A DNA stretch of 64,000 nt from Pseudomonadota bacterium. Lineage in GTDB: Bacteria; Pseudomonadota; Gammaproteobacteria; Burkholderiales; Thiobacillaceae. The stretch is from assembly GCA_029558905.1 (NCBI GenBank), contig JAKQCX010000035.1, positions 124,001 through 188,000 of the forward strand. Reading direction: 5' to 3'. Below the pieces are notes generated by a model. That model was not told the origin of the DNA and did no database searches. It saw nothing but the letters and a program-made list of their open reading frames with translations. Positions 17,651 to 26,954 of the stretch are shown in pieces; positions within the stretch are counted from its first letter, which is position 1, and every line of letters begins with the position of its first letter. A program made the position numbers and the translations under genes.

Positions 17651-18982
17651 CGCCGGAAACTCCAGCCTCACCACCAGCCCCGGCCGGTTGTCCTCCAGCT
17701 CCAGCCTGGCCCGGTGCAGGGCCGCGACACGGGCGACGATGGACAGGCCCAGGCCGCTGCCCTCGACCTCCTGTCCGGCCAGGCGGTGGAAACGCCGTAG
17801 CACCTGGGCGCGGGCCTGGGCCGGGATGCCGGGCCCGTCGTCCGCGACGGACAGGCCGCGCCCCGATACCCGCACCACCACGCGCCCGCCCCGGGACGTA
17901 TGGCGCAGGGCATTGTCGAGCAGATTGCGCAGCAGGATGCGCAACATGTCGGCCTGGCCGGAGACCATGGCTTCCTCTTCCACCTCCAGTTCCAGGCTGA
18001 TGTCTCGCGCCAAGGCCGCGGCGCCGTGTTCCGCGCATTCATCGGCCGCCAGCCGGTCCAGGCGCAGGGGCGTCATGGGCAGGCCAGCGGCCGGATCCAG
18101 ACGCGCCAGGGTCAGCAGCTGTTCCACCAGGCGCCCGGCACGCCGCCCGCTGGTGGCGATCTGCCCCAGGGCATGTGCACGTTCGGCCGCATCCCGGGCG
18201 CGGCCCGCCACCTGGGCCTGGGCCACGATGGCCGCCAGGGGTGTGCGCAGTTCATGCGCGGCGTCGGCGGTGAAGCGGCGTTCCTGCTCCAGGGTCCGGC
18301 TCACACGCCCGAACAGGCTGTTCATGGCCAGAACCAGGGGCCGGATTTCCCGCGGGGCCACATCGGGCGTCACCGGTTCCAGGGTCTCCGGCGCACGCGC
18401 CGCGATCTCCCTGGCGATGTCGTCCAGCGGCGCCAGGCTGTGCCGGGCACTGAACCAGATCCAGACCCCCAGCAGAGGCAGGCCGAAGGAGGCCGGCAGC
18501 AGCAGGCGGCTGGCGATGTGTCCGCTGATTTCCTCGCGCACGTGGTGGTTCTCGGCCACCTGCACGCGCAGCCGGCCCTCACGGTCCCACAGGCTGTAGC
18601 AGCGCCAGCGTCCCGAGCCCAGGGCGTGCGTGTCCGAGAACCCGTCCCGCGCGGCCAGGGCATGGCGTGGCGCCCCGGGGGAGCGCGCCAGCAGCCGCCC
18701 CGACTCATCCCAGATCTGGAAGACGAAGCGCTTCTCCACCTTGTGCCCCCTGTCCGTGCGCCAAACGAGGTCCTCATCGTCGTCGTATTCCTCTGCCAGG
18801 GCCAGCATGACCCGGGCCACCTGGACAAGCTGGTCGTCGAACAGCTCGTCGATCTCGTGATGGGCATCGAAGTAGGTGAACACCAGGGCCGCCAGCCAGC
18901 CCAGGCTAAGTCCCCCCAGCAGCCATACCAGCAGCCGGCGGCGCAGGGAATACCAGCGGGTCGGCTCAGGGCGTGCGCTCAT
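17645..18982 (-). CDS. Sensor histidine kinase, QseC/PmrB type
   Basis: A 445-aa inner-membrane sensor. Two transmembrane helices (about residues 15-37 and 160-180) flank a periplasmic domain with an acidic patch (YDDDEDL). The HisKA motif is FTADAAHELRTPL (phospho-His about 243) and the ATPase domain has LLDNALRHT, DDGPGI and GSGLGLSI. The ATG overlaps the response regulator stop by 4 bp. It is co-transcribed with SHP, DHC and cytochrome b561 genes, as known for QseBC-like systems beside this cytochrome set. The periplasmic acidic patch could bind metal or cations (inference). Confidence 0.9.
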   Translation of the reverse strand: MSARPEPTRWYSLRRRLLVWLLGGLSLGWLAALVFTYFDAHHEIDELFDDQLVQVARVMLALAEEYDDDEDLVWRTDRGHKVEKRFVFQIWDESGRLLARSPGAPRHALAARDGFSDTHALGSGRWRCYSLWDREGRLRVQVAENHHVREEISGHIASRLLLPASFGLPLLGVWIWFSARHSLAPLDDIAREIAARAPETLEPVTPDVAPREIRPLVLAMNSLFGRVSRTLEQERRFTADAAHELRTPLAAIVAQAQVAGRARDAAERAHALGQIATSGRRAGRLVEQLLTLARLDPAAGLPMTPLRLDRLAADECAEHGAAALARDISLELEVEEEAMVSGQADMLRILLRNLLDNALRHTSRGGRVVVRVSGRGLSVADDGPGIPAQARAQVLRRFHRLAGQEVEGSGLGLSIVARVAALHRARLELEDNRPGLVVRLEFPAA

Positions 18983-19638
18983 TCACCCGGCATGGTGTAG
19001 CCGATGCCGCGCAGGGTGCGGATGCGCTCGACGCCCAGCTTTTTGCGCAGACGATGGATGTGCACTTCCAGGGCATTGCTGTCCGGTTCGTCCTTCCAGC
19101 CATAGACCGCGGCCTCCAGCTGGGCCCGGCTCATGACCCGGCCCGGGTGCCGCATCAGCACCTGTAACAGAGCAAACTCCCGCGCGGAAAGCTCGATCGG
19201 CTCACCCGCCAGGGTGACCTGGCGCATCGCCGGATCCAGCACCAGTTCTCCCAGCCGCAGACAGGGTCGGGCATGGCCCGCGGCCCGGCGCAGCAGGGCC
19301 CGCACCCGCGCGGAGAGCTCATCCAGGCTGACGGGCTTCACCAGATACTCGTCCGCGCCGCCGTCCAGACCGGCGATCTTGTCATGCACCGCATCCCGGG
19401 CCGTGAGGATGAGCACCGGCAGGGACTGCCCCCGCCCACGCAGGGCCCGCAGCACCGCCATGCCCTCCTGTCGCGGCAGACCCAGGTCGAGCAGCAGCAG
19501 GTCATAGTCCCCGCTCTTCAGGGCCAGGTCGGCGGCCTGGCCGTCCTTGACCCAGTCCACGGCATGACCGTCCTGGCGCAGCCAGATGGTGAGGCCATCT
19601 CCCAGTTGGGGGTCATCTTCGGCAATGAGCAGGCGCAT
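18979..19638 (-). CDS. OmpR-family response regulator, QseB/PmrA type
   Basis: A 219-aa two-domain regulator. Receiver domain with acidic pair EDD (residues 7-9), phospho-acceptor Asp in LLLLDLGLPR (about 51) and the switch Lys in YLVKPV. The C-terminal winged helix (ELSAREFALLQVLM to RKKLGVERIRTLRGIGYTM) is OmpR type. It begins 9 bp behind the cytochrome b561 stop and overlaps the kinase. Confidence 0.93.
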   Translation of the reverse strand: MRLLIAEDDPQLGDGLTIWLRQDGHAVDWVKDGQAADLALKSGDYDLLLLDLGLPRQEGMAVLRALRGRGQSLPVLILTARDAVHDKIAGLDGGADEYLVKPVSLDELSARVRALLRRAAGHARPCLRLGELVLDPAMRQVTLAGEPIELSAREFALLQVLMRHPGRVMSRAQLEAAVYGWKDEPDSNALEVHIHRLRKKLGVERIRTLRGIGYTMPGE

Positions 19639-19647
19639 GGCCCGATT

Positions 19648-20253
19648 CTATTGGGCGAACCACCAGGCGCACAGAACGGCGCAACCCAGGAGCACCAGGA
19701 CTGGCAGGGGCCGGGCCGTGGCGATGGCCGCATGCGCCGGGCCCTGCTTGAAGCCGCTGAACATGGCGTGCACCAGATTCTCCCTGTGCGCCAGACTGCC
19801 CAGCAGCACCCCGGCCACATGCAGCAGGACCATCCCCAGCAGCATCGAGGACAAGCCTTCATGCAGGTCTTCCGCCCACGTGCCGCCCGCATCCTGGTAG
19901 ACGAACCAGCCGCTGGCCGCGCTCAGCAGGGTCAGGCCCAGCAGGGCCAGGATGGCCCATCCCCCGGCCGGGTTGTGGCCCACTACATGTGGAGGGCTGT
20001 CCGTGGCCAGGCCGCGGACATAGGCCAGGGCAGCCCCCGGACCGCGCACGAAGCTGGCGAAGCGGGCATGCCGGGTACCCACCACACCCCAGAACAGACG
20101 GAAGATCACCACGCCCGCCATGGTGCCGCCGGCGCAGGCATGCACCAGCCGCCAGGCTTCGCTCTCGCTGCTCAGCCAGGCCAGGGCAAAGGCGCCGACG
20201 AGCATCCAGTGGCCAATGCGCACCGGCCAGTCCCATACCAATATCTTGTGCAT
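19648..20253 (-). CDS. Cytochrome b561-family membrane protein
   Basis: A 201-aa membrane protein with four predicted helices and histidines suited to two b haems: VRIGHWMLV (residue 15), VHACAGG (about 38), DLHEGLSS (about 134) and LLHVAGVL. The pattern matches the b561 proteins next to SHP/DHC. The ATG at 20253 follows the DHC stop by 2 bp, so coupling is strong. Likely passes electrons from quinol to the diheme cytochrome. Confidence 0.88.
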   Translation of the reverse strand: MHKILVWDWPVRIGHWMLVGAFALAWLSSESEAWRLVHACAGGTMAGVVIFRLFWGVVGTRHARFASFVRGPGAALAYVRGLATDSPPHVVGHNPAGGWAILALLGLTLLSAASGWFVYQDAGGTWAEDLHEGLSSMLLGMVLLHVAGVLLGSLAHRENLVHAMFSGFKQGPAHAAIATARPLPVLVLLGCAVLCAWWFAQ

Positions 20254-20255
20254 GC

Positions 20256-20762
20256 TCAGTCCTCCCAGCGCCGGCCGTCGGGCAGCACGATCTCCCGCTC
20301 GCGGTAGCTGCCCTGGGCCGCACGGGTATGGCACGCCCCACAGTTGGAGGGGGTCTTCACCTTCGGATGGGACCAGTCGGCACGGGGCACCTCGCGGTGC
20401 TTGCGCGTGAACCAGGGAGTGGCGGTCAACCGGGGCAATGCGCCCGGCCTGGCCGCCCCGCCGCCGGCCCCGACCTTGCTCGGGGGACCGGCATGCCCGA
20501 CAAGGAAATCCGCGATGGTTCGGCGCACAGCCTCATCCAGGCTGGCATTGTCGCCATAGTGCCGGTCGAGCGTGGCCATCACCTGCCGCCAGTCCCCGGC
20601 CCCCAGCAACTGGGGCGGGAATGCGATGTGGCAACTGCCGCACTCGGCCTGATAGGCGGGGGGCGCATTGGCGAACAGACACAGGTCGTCCGCCTTCACG
20701 GCAACGGACAAGGGCAGCAGGGAACAGACCAGCAGGATATTCAGCATGCGCGGGGTGTTCAT
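20256..20762 (-). CDS. Diheme cytochrome c (DHC)
   Basis: A 168-aa exported cytochrome. Signal peptide to VKADD, then two CxxCH haem sites: CGSCH (about residue 41) and CGACH (about 142). Size and arrangement match the DHC family that donates electrons to SHP. It lies 1 bp behind the SHP gene stop, in the known shp-dhc-b561 order. Confidence 0.9.
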   Translation of the reverse strand: MNTPRMLNILLVCSLLPLSVAVKADDLCLFANAPPAYQAECGSCHIAFPPQLLGAGDWRQVMATLDRHYGDNASLDEAVRRTIADFLVGHAGPPSKVGAGGGAARPGALPRLTATPWFTRKHREVPRADWSHPKVKTPSNCGACHTRAAQGSYREREIVLPDGRRWED

Positions 20763-20763
20763 G

Positions 20764-21168
20764 TCAGCGCCCTTCCATCACGAACGTCATGAAATCCGCC
20801 TTCTCGGCGGCGCTGCATTCCCGGCCCACCACCTCGGTGCAATTGCGGCGGAACCATTTCTCCACCTTGGCCGGATCGGTGAAGCGCTCGGCGTTGGCCG
20901 TGGGCGCCAGGGGCTTGATGGCCTTGTCCGTGACCACATGGCGGCCCGGCTGGGACGGCCTGGCGGTATGGCAGCCGCTACAGGCCGGCATCTTCTCCGA
21001 GACGCCGAACTGCCGGCCGTACAGGTGTGCACCCTGTGCCACGGAAGGCCGGTAGCCGGGCGAGACCCTGGTGGCCTCGGCCCGGTAGGACGCCAGGATT
21101 TCGCCGGGCGTGGCGGCCTGGACCAGGGGCGTGCCCAGGACCAGCAGGATGATGGCGGTGCCCTTCAT
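20764..21168 (-). CDS. SHP-type monohaem cytochrome c (DUF1924)
   Basis: A 134-aa secreted cytochrome. Signal peptide MKGTAIILLVLG to VQAA. A single CSGCH site (about residue 64) and conserved tail FTDPAKVEKWFRRNC...MTFV mark the DUF1924/SHP family, whose haem binds oxygen and small ligands. The ATG at 21168 has GGAGAAAAGG upstream. First gene of the five-gene operon with DHC, b561 and the two-component pair; divergent from nrdA. Confidence 0.88.
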   Translation of the reverse strand: MKGTAIILLVLGTPLVQAATPGEILASYRAEATRVSPGYRPSVAQGAHLYGRQFGVSEKMPACSGCHTARPSQPGRHVVTDKAIKPLAPTANAERFTDPAKVEKWFRRNCTEVVGRECSAAEKADFMTFVMEGR

Positions 21169-21300
21169 GACCTTTTCTCCTTCAGGGGTTGAACATGGCC
21201 TGAACTCTGGCAACCCAAACTTACCGCCGGCTTACCCCAACCTTAACCCTGCCTTACGGAGGCCCCGCACGAGGCGAAGGCTGTCATGCCACCCCACATC

Positions 21301-21410
21301 TGTGGATAACCCGATCCGCGCGCGGCGACTCGGCGGGCCATGCCTGGACTGCCACGCCATGCCCGCCTGTCGACAAGCCTGTGGACAGCCTGTGCGCAGA
21401 CTGTGCACAA
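21301..21410. promoter_or_regulatory. DnaA box and near-matches upstream of nrdA
   Basis: TGTGGATAA at 21301-21309 is an exact DnaA box (complement of TTATCCACA). Near-matches TGTGGACAG (21380-21388) and TGTGCACAA (21402-21410) follow, and AGTGGATAA (21479-21487) overlaps the second NrdR box. DnaA boxes in the nrdAB promoter link dNTP supply to initiation in E. coli; a parallel function is inferred. No origin-like AT-rich unwinding region or dnaA/dnaN gene is present. Confidence 0.6.
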
Positions 21411-21418
21411 AAAAGTGG

Positions 21419-21446
21419 TTGACGCACTCCGGTCGAACACTAGAAT
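21419..21446 (+). promoter_or_regulatory. Sigma-70 promoter of nrdA
   Basis: TTGACG (21419-21424) and TAGAAT (21441-21446) are spaced by 16 bp, giving a strong promoter with predicted start near 21453. The -10 overlaps NrdR box 1, so NrdR binding would occlude polymerase. The leader to the ATG at 21545 is about 90 nt. Confidence 0.7.
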
Positions 21447-21484
21447 TAGCGCAAAAAATCCTGATTCGACACTACATATAGTGG
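21437..21484 (+). promoter_or_regulatory. Tandem NrdR boxes
   Basis: Box 1 ACACTAGAATTAGCGC (21437-21452) and box 2 ACACTACATATAGTGG (21469-21484) match the 16-bp NrdR consensus (acaCwAtATaTwGtgt). Their starts are 32 bp apart, three helical turns, the spacing required for cooperative NrdR binding. Box 1 covers the -10 and box 2 lies just downstream of the predicted start. ATP/dATP-dependent repression of the nrd genes is therefore expected. Confidence 0.85.
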
Positions 21485-21544
21485 ATAAAAATGAGCCGTG
21501 CCTATCCGGGCGGACGGCCGTTTCGTTATCTAGGAGACACCAAG

Positions 21545-24493
21545 ATGCCCATTTCCGCCGCAATTTCGTCCGCCCGCTCGACGACGACCCGCCCCGACGC
21601 CCTCCCTGGTCTGCTGGACGCGCAGGCCGGCGGCCTGGACACTGGCGCGCCGGTCCCAGACCTGTCCGGCCACAAGCTCATCCGCCGCAATGGCGCGGTG
21701 GTGGCCTTTGTCCCCAACAAGATCGCCGTGGCCATCACCAAGGCCTTCATCGCCGTGCACGGCGGCCAGGCCGCCGGCTCCGCCCGTATCCGCGACACCG
21801 TGGAGACCCTGACCCAGGCCGTGGTGGAGAGCCTGCTGCGGCGCAAGCCCGCTGGAGGCACCTGCCACATCGAGGACGTACAGGACCAGGTGGAATTGGC
21901 CCTCATGCGTGCCGGCGAGCACGAAGTGGCCCGGGCCTACGTGCTCTACCGGGAGCGTCGCGCCGAGGAGCGGGCACGTCACAGGCAGGTCCAGGGCACG
22001 CAGGAAGCGTGGGCCCAGGCGCTGAACTGCGTCGAGGACGGCCAGACCCGGCCCCTGGACCTGGACGCCCTGGCCTCCGTGGCAGCCGCCGCCTGTGCAG
22101 GCCTGCCGGATACCCACCCACAGGCCATCCTGCAGGCCACGGTGCGGGACCTCTACGACGGCATCCCCATGGCCGAGGTGCGCAGGTCCCTCATCCTGTC
22201 CGCCCGCGCCCTCATCGAGCGGGACCCGGACTACTCGCTGGTCACCGCCCGTCTCCTGCTGCACGACATCCGCCGCGAGGTGCTGGGCGAGGAGGCGTCC
22301 CAGGCGGAAATGGCCACCCGCTACGCCGAATGTTTCCCACGGTGCATCAAGCGGGGCGTGGACGCCGGACTGCTGGACGAGAAGCTGCTCCAGTTCGACC
22401 TGACCCGTCTGGCCGCAGCCCTGGATGCCCGACGCGACCTGCAATTCCAGTACCTGGGCCTGCAAACCCTGTACGACCGCTACTTCCTGCACATCGACGC
22501 GCACCGCATCGAGCTGCCCCAGGTCTTCTTCATGCGCGTGGCCATGGGTCTGGCGCTCAACGAGATCGATCGGGAGGCCCGGGCCATCGAGTTCTACGAC
22601 GTGCTGTCCAGCTTCGACTACATGAGCAGCACACCCACGCTGTTCAACGCCGGTACCCGCCACAGCCAGCTGTCTTCCTGCTACCTCACCACCATCCCGG
22701 ACGACCTGGACGGCATCTACCAGGGCATCAAGGAAAACGCCCTCCTGCAGAAGTACGCCGGCGGTATCGGCAATGACTGGACCCGGGTGCGCGCCCTGGG
22801 CGCCCACATCAAGGGGACGAACGGAAAGTCCCAGGGCGTGGTGCCCTTCCTCAAGGTGGCCAGCGACACCGCCGTGGCGGTGAACCAGGGCGGCAAGCGC
22901 AAGGGCGCGGTATGCGCCTTCCTGGAAACCTGGCACCTGGACATCGAGGAGTTCCTGGAGCTGCGCAAGAATACCGGTGACGATCGCCGCCGCACCCACG
23001 ACATGAACACCGCCAACTGGGTGCCTGACCTGTTCATGAAGCGGGTCATGGACAACGCCGAGTGGACCCTGTTCTCCCCCTCCGACGTACCCGACCTGCA
23101 TGACAGGTTCGGCCAGGACTTCGAAGCCGCCTACCTGGCCTATGAGGACAAGGCTGCGCGCGGCGAGCTCAGGCACCACAAGAAGGTTGCCGCCGTGGGC
23201 CTGTGGCGCAAGATGCTGTCCATGCTGTTCGAGACCGGTCATCCCTGGATCACCTTCAAGGATGCCTGCAACGTGCGCTACACCAACCGGCACGCGGGCG
23301 TGGTGCACTCCAGCAACCTGTGCACCGAGATCACCCTGCACACCCACGACGACGAAATCGCCGTGTGCAACCTGGGCTCGGTCAACCTGGTGAACCACCT
23401 GAAAGACGGGGGTCTGGACATGGAGAAGCTGTCCCGCACCGTGCACACCGCCATGCGCATGCTGGACAACGTCATCGACCTCAACTACTACAGCGTCGGC
23501 AAGGCGCGCAACTCCAACCTGCGCCACCGACCCGTGGGCCTGGGCCTCATGGGCTTCCAGGACGCCCTGCACGCGCTGCGCATCCCCTATGCCTCGGCGG
23601 AGGCGGTGGAATTTGCCGATCGCAGCATGGAGGCGCTGGCCTATCACGCCTACCGGGCCAGCACGGACCTGGCCGAGGAGCGGGGCCGCTACTCCAGCTT
23701 CAACGGTTCCCTGTGGAGCAAGGGCATCCTGCCCCAGGACTCCCTCAGGCTCCTGGCCGAGGAGCGGGGCGGCTGGCTGGAGGCGGACCTGTCCGAGACC
23801 TTCGACTGGGCCGCCCTGCGCAGCCGCATCCAGGACGTGGGCATGCGCAACTCCAACTGTCTGGCCATCGCCCCCACGGCCACCATCGCCAACATCGTCG
23901 GCGTGTCCGCCTCCATCGAACCCACATACCAGAACCTGTTCGTCAAATCCAACCTGTCCGGGGAGTTCACCGTGGCGAACCGATATCTGGTGCGCGACCT
24001 GAAGGCCCTGAACCTGTGGGACGAAGTCATGCCGGGCGACATCAAATACTTCGATGGCTCCCTGGCCCCCATCGACCGCATCCCGGCCGAGCTGAGGAGT
24101 CTATATGCCACCGCCTTCGAGATCGACCCGGCCTGGCTGATCGAGGCCGCCGCCCGGCGCCAGAAATGGATCGACCAGGCCCAGAGCCTGAACCTCTACT
24201 TCCAGGGGGCCTCCGGTAAAAAACTGGATGAGACCTACAAGCTGGCATGGATCCGGGGCCTGAAGACCACCTACTACCTGCGCGCCCTGGGAGCGACCCA
24301 TGCGGAGAAATCCACCGGCAGGGGCGACGAGCTGAATGCCGTGCAGGCCGGGCATGGCAACGATTCCGGCGGCCGCTTCAACGCCGGCCCGACCCCGGCC
24401 ACCCAGCCCCTGGCGCGGACGGAATCCGCCGTCCCGGCCTGTATCCTGCGACCCGGCGATGCGGGTCACGAGGAATGCGAAGCCTGTCAGTAA
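21545..24493 (+). CDS. nrdA: Ribonucleoside-diphosphate reductase class Ia, alpha subunit
   Basis: A 982-aa catalytic subunit, much longer than E. coli NrdA (761 aa). An N-terminal ATP-cone (LIRRNGAVVAFVPNKI, about residues 42-57) gives dATP/ATP control. The core has TPTLFNAGTRHSQLSSCYL with the first active cysteine (about 378), SNLCTEI with the thiyl-radical cysteine (about 589), and LAIAPTATIANI. The C-terminal CEACQ tail holds the shuttle cysteines. The ATG at 21545 is chosen because AGGAGA stands 8 nt before it; an upstream in-frame ATG at 21491 overlaps the control region. Reduces NDPs to dNDPs with NrdB. Confidence 0.95.
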   Translation: MPISAAISSARSTTTRPDALPGLLDAQAGGLDTGAPVPDLSGHKLIRRNGAVVAFVPNKIAVAITKAFIAVHGGQAAGSARIRDTVETLTQAVVESLLRRKPAGGTCHIEDVQDQVELALMRAGEHEVARAYVLYRERRAEERARHRQVQGTQEAWAQALNCVEDGQTRPLDLDALASVAAAACAGLPDTHPQAILQATVRDLYDGIPMAEVRRSLILSARALIERDPDYSLVTARLLLHDIRREVLGEEASQAEMATRYAECFPRCIKRGVDAGLLDEKLLQFDLTRLAAALDARRDLQFQYLGLQTLYDRYFLHIDAHRIELPQVFFMRVAMGLALNEIDREARAIEFYDVLSSFDYMSSTPTLFNAGTRHSQLSSCYLTTIPDDLDGIYQGIKENALLQKYAGGIGNDWTRVRALGAHIKGTNGKSQGVVPFLKVASDTAVAVNQGGKRKGAVCAFLETWHLDIEEFLELRKNTGDDRRRTHDMNTANWVPDLFMKRVMDNAEWTLFSPSDVPDLHDRFGQDFEAAYLAYEDKAARGELRHHKKVAAVGLWRKMLSMLFETGHPWITFKDACNVRYTNRHAGVVHSSNLCTEITLHTHDDEIAVCNLGSVNLVNHLKDGGLDMEKLSRTVHTAMRMLDNVIDLNYYSVGKARNSNLRHRPVGLGLMGFQDALHALRIPYASAEAVEFADRSMEALAYHAYRASTDLAEERGRYSSFNGSLWSKGILPQDSLRLLAEERGGWLEADLSETFDWAALRSRIQDVGMRNSNCLAIAPTATIANIVGVSASIEPTYQNLFVKSNLSGEFTVANRYLVRDLKALNLWDEVMPGDIKYFDGSLAPIDRIPAELRSLYATAFEIDPAWLIEAAARRQKWIDQAQSLNLYFQGASGKKLDETYKLAWIRGLKTTYYLRALGATHAEKSTGRGDELNAVQAGHGNDSGGRFNAGPTPATQPLARTESAVPACILRPGDAGHEECEACQ

Positions 24494-24512
24494 GCCACGA
24501 AAGGCCCATGCC

Positions 24513-25376
24513 ATGCAGCCCCAAACCCTGGCCAGCGAAGTCTCCAGCCTCTACACCCTGCCGGAGCTGGCCCTGCGCGTGAATACCCTGCTGGATTCGC
24601 CCGACGCTTCGGCGCGTGAACTGGTGGAGGTCATCGAACTGGATACGGGCCTGGCGGCTACGGTCCTGCGCCTGGCCAACTCCGCCATGTATGGCCATGG
24701 TCGCGTCAACAGCCTGCCCCACGCCGTGGCCACGATCGGCCATCAGGCCCTGCGAGGACTGGTGCTGGCCGCCGCCGCGGTACGCGTGTTCCGCGACATC
24801 CCGGCGGAATTCGTCAACATGGACAGCTTCTGGGAAAACAGCATCACCTGTGCCGTGCTGGCCCAGCTGATCGGCCAGCGCGCCCACCTGCCGGAGAGCG
24901 AGGCCCTGTTCCTGGCCGGCCTGCTGCACGGCGTGGGCCGCCTGGTGTTCTATGCCCGCCGGCCCAGGGAATACCGCGAGGTGCTGCAACGGGTGCAGGA
25001 CAGCGACCTGGCGGTGGAAAGCGCCGAAACCCTGGTCTTCGGCTTCAACCACGCCCAGTTGGGGGCCGCCCTGCTGGGACAATGGGGTCTTCCCCGCAAG
25101 CTGCGCCAGGCGGTGGCGCAGCAGCTCACCCCCAGCTCCGCCTTTTCCCGGGAGGCCGCTGCCGTCCACCTCGCCGTGGACATGGCCAACCACATGGCCC
25201 CCTGCATCCGCCGCCCCCAGGAGGCCACCGTCTACAGCCCGGGTCCCAGCGCCAACACCGCCCTGCGCAGCCTGGATCTGCGCGCGGACGACCTGGCCGA
25301 CATCAGCCTGGAAGCCCTGGCCAGCAGTCTGGAGATCGTCGAGATCCTGCGCCCGGGTGCGGGCACCATCTTTTGA
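24513..25376 (+). CDS. HDOD domain protein
   Basis: A 287-aa protein with an HDOD domain over residues 10-210: [49 protein letters not shown] and [18 protein letters not shown] proteins are usually signalling adaptors and lack the intact HD metal site. It starts 20 bp behind nrdA and ends 20 bp before nrdB, so it is within the nrd operon. No link between HDOD and ribonucleotide reductase is established. A role in sensing dNTP or nucleotide second messengers is speculation. Confidence 0.85.
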   Translation: MQPQTLASEVSSLYTLPELALRVNTLLDSPDASARELVEVIELDTGLAATVLRLANSAMYGHGRVNSLPHAVATIGHQALRGLVLAAAAVRVFRDIPAEFVNMDSFWENSITCAVLAQLIGQRAHLPESEALFLAGLLHGVGRLVFYARRPREYREVLQRVQDSDLAVESAETLVFGFNHAQLGAALLGQWGLPRKLRQAVAQQLTPSSAFSREAAAVHLAVDMANHMAPCIRRPQEATVYSPGPSANTALRSLDLRADDLADISLEALASSLEIVEILRPGAGTIF

Positions 25377-25396
25377 ACCACAAGGAGACCCGCCCC

Positions 25397-26572
25397 ATGC
25401 TCGGCTTCGACGAGGACCGCACACCCGCCACCGCCCCCCTGCAACCACCCGACCCGGTCCCCGCCCCTGCACGGCACGCCTACGGGTACGCCACGGCCGC
25501 CCCGTCAAAGGCGGTGGCGAGCGGGATTTCACCCGCGGCGGCGGATAGCCGGCAGCGCCGTGTACGACTGGAAGACAAGCGCATCCTCAACGCCAGCGCC
25601 GACGTCAATCAACTCGTTCCCATCAAGTACAAGTGGGCCTGGGAAAAGTACATCGCCGCCTGCGCCAACCACTGGATGCCACAGGAAATCAACATGCACC
25701 GGGACATCGCTACCTGGAAGGACCCCAACGGCCTTTCCGAGGACGAGCGGCGCATCGTCAAGCGCAACCTGGGCTTCTTCGTCACCGCCGACTCCCTGGC
25801 CGCCAACAACATCGTGCTCGGCACCTACCGCCAGATCACCGCCCCGGAATGCCGCCAGTACCTGCTGCGTCAGGCCTTCGAGGAGGCCATCCACACCCAC
25901 GCCTACCAGTACATCGTCGAGTCCCTGGGCCTGGACGAGGGCGAGATCTTCAACGCCTACCACGAGATCCCCTCGATCCGCGCCAAGGACGAATTCCTGC
26001 TGCCCTACATCGACGTGCTCGCCGACCCCAATTTCCGCACCGGCACCCCCGATGCGGACCAGACCTTCCTCAAGAGCCTGATCGCCTTCGCCTGCATCAT
26101 GGAAGGACTGTTCTTCTACGTGGGCTTCGTGCAGATCCTGGCCATGGGCCGGCAGAACAAGATGACCGGCGCCGCCGAACAGTACCAATACATCCTGCGC
26201 GACGAGTCCATGCACTGCAACTTCGGCATCGACATGATCAACCAGATCAAGCTGGAAGAGCCCCGTCTGTGGACCAGCGCGTTCAAGGCCGAGCTCAAGG
26301 CCATGTTCATGCAGGCCGTGGAGCTGGAATACCAATACGCCGAGGACACCATGCCGCGCGGCGTGCTGGGTCTGAACGCCCCCATGTTCAAGGAGTACCT
26401 GCGCTTCATCGCCAACCGCCGCGCCACCCAGATCGGCCTGGACGCACTCTTCCCCGGCGCCAGCAACCCCTTCCCCTGGATGGCGGAGATGATCGACCTG
26501 AAGAAGGAAAAGAACTTCTTCGAGACCCGCGTCATCGAGTACCAGACCGGCGGCACCCTGAACTGGGACTGA
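25397..26572 (+). CDS. nrdB: Ribonucleoside-diphosphate reductase class Ia, beta subunit
   Basis: A 391-aa radical subunit. Carboxylate ligands and radical tyrosine fit the class Ia pattern: FVTADS (Asp ligand), [13 protein letters not shown] with Glu, His and the Tyr four residues after His, and the second pair in FACIMEGL and DESMHCNF. Tyrosine is present, so it is not class Ic. The first 60 residues are Pro/Ala-rich and probably flexible. The ATG at 25397 follows AAGGAGA. Partner of NrdA. Confidence 0.95.
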   Translation: MLGFDEDRTPATAPLQPPDPVPAPARHAYGYATAAPSKAVASGISPAAADSRQRRVRLEDKRILNASADVNQLVPIKYKWAWEKYIAACANHWMPQEINMHRDIATWKDPNGLSEDERRIVKRNLGFFVTADSLAANNIVLGTYRQITAPECRQYLLRQAFEEAIHTHAYQYIVESLGLDEGEIFNAYHEIPSIRAKDEFLLPYIDVLADPNFRTGTPDADQTFLKSLIAFACIMEGLFFYVGFVQILAMGRQNKMTGAAEQYQYILRDESMHCNFGIDMINQIKLEEPRLWTSAFKAELKAMFMQAVELEYQYAEDTMPRGVLGLNAPMFKEYLRFIANRRATQIGLDALFPGASNPFPWMAEMIDLKKEKNFFETRVIEYQTGGTLNWD

Positions 26573-26615
26573 GCCCATCCACCCCTCCCCCAAGACTCCA
26601 AAGGAAAAAACCGCC

Positions 26616-26918
26616 ATGACTACCCCTCAAGTCCTGATGACCAAGGCCCGCATCGCCACATTCCTGGCCAGGGTCAAGGCCGGAAAGCACGTCAGGGCCC
26701 GATATCCCGCAGACATGGAACAGGCCATCGCCATACCGCGACATGGCTGCATGACGCGGATACCGGGCCCCGTCGCCGTCCACGGTCTGGGCATCGTCCA
26801 GGAGCATCCCGGCCAGGAGGCGGCGCAGGATTCGCCGGCTGTCATCCCGCGTGCCTCCTCCCCGCGACCCGGTCCTCCTGCCAGGCCGGCACACGACACA
26901 GGCGGCGCTTGCGGATAG
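26616..26918 (+). CDS. Possible small protein behind nrdB
   Basis: A 100-aa open frame with an AAAGGAAAAAA ribosome-like site before its ATG. It starts MTTPQVLMTKARIATFLARVKAG, a plausible helix, but the second half is low-complexity Pro/Ala/Gly. I recognise no family. It may be a diverged or non-coding remnant between nrdB and the next gene. Confidence 0.3.
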   Translation: MTTPQVLMTKARIATFLARVKAGKHVRARYPADMEQAIAIPRHGCMTRIPGPVAVHGLGIVQEHPGQEAAQDSPAVIPRASSPRPGPPARPAHDTGGACG

Positions 26919-26954
26919 ACTCGCCTCCACGTTCATTCCCCCAAAGACCAACCC

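Noticed and set aside
21301-21490. Chromosomal origin, because of DnaA boxes
   Set aside because: Only one perfect box, no AT-rich unwinding element, no dnaA/dnaN or gidA nearby; nrd regulation explains the boxes better.
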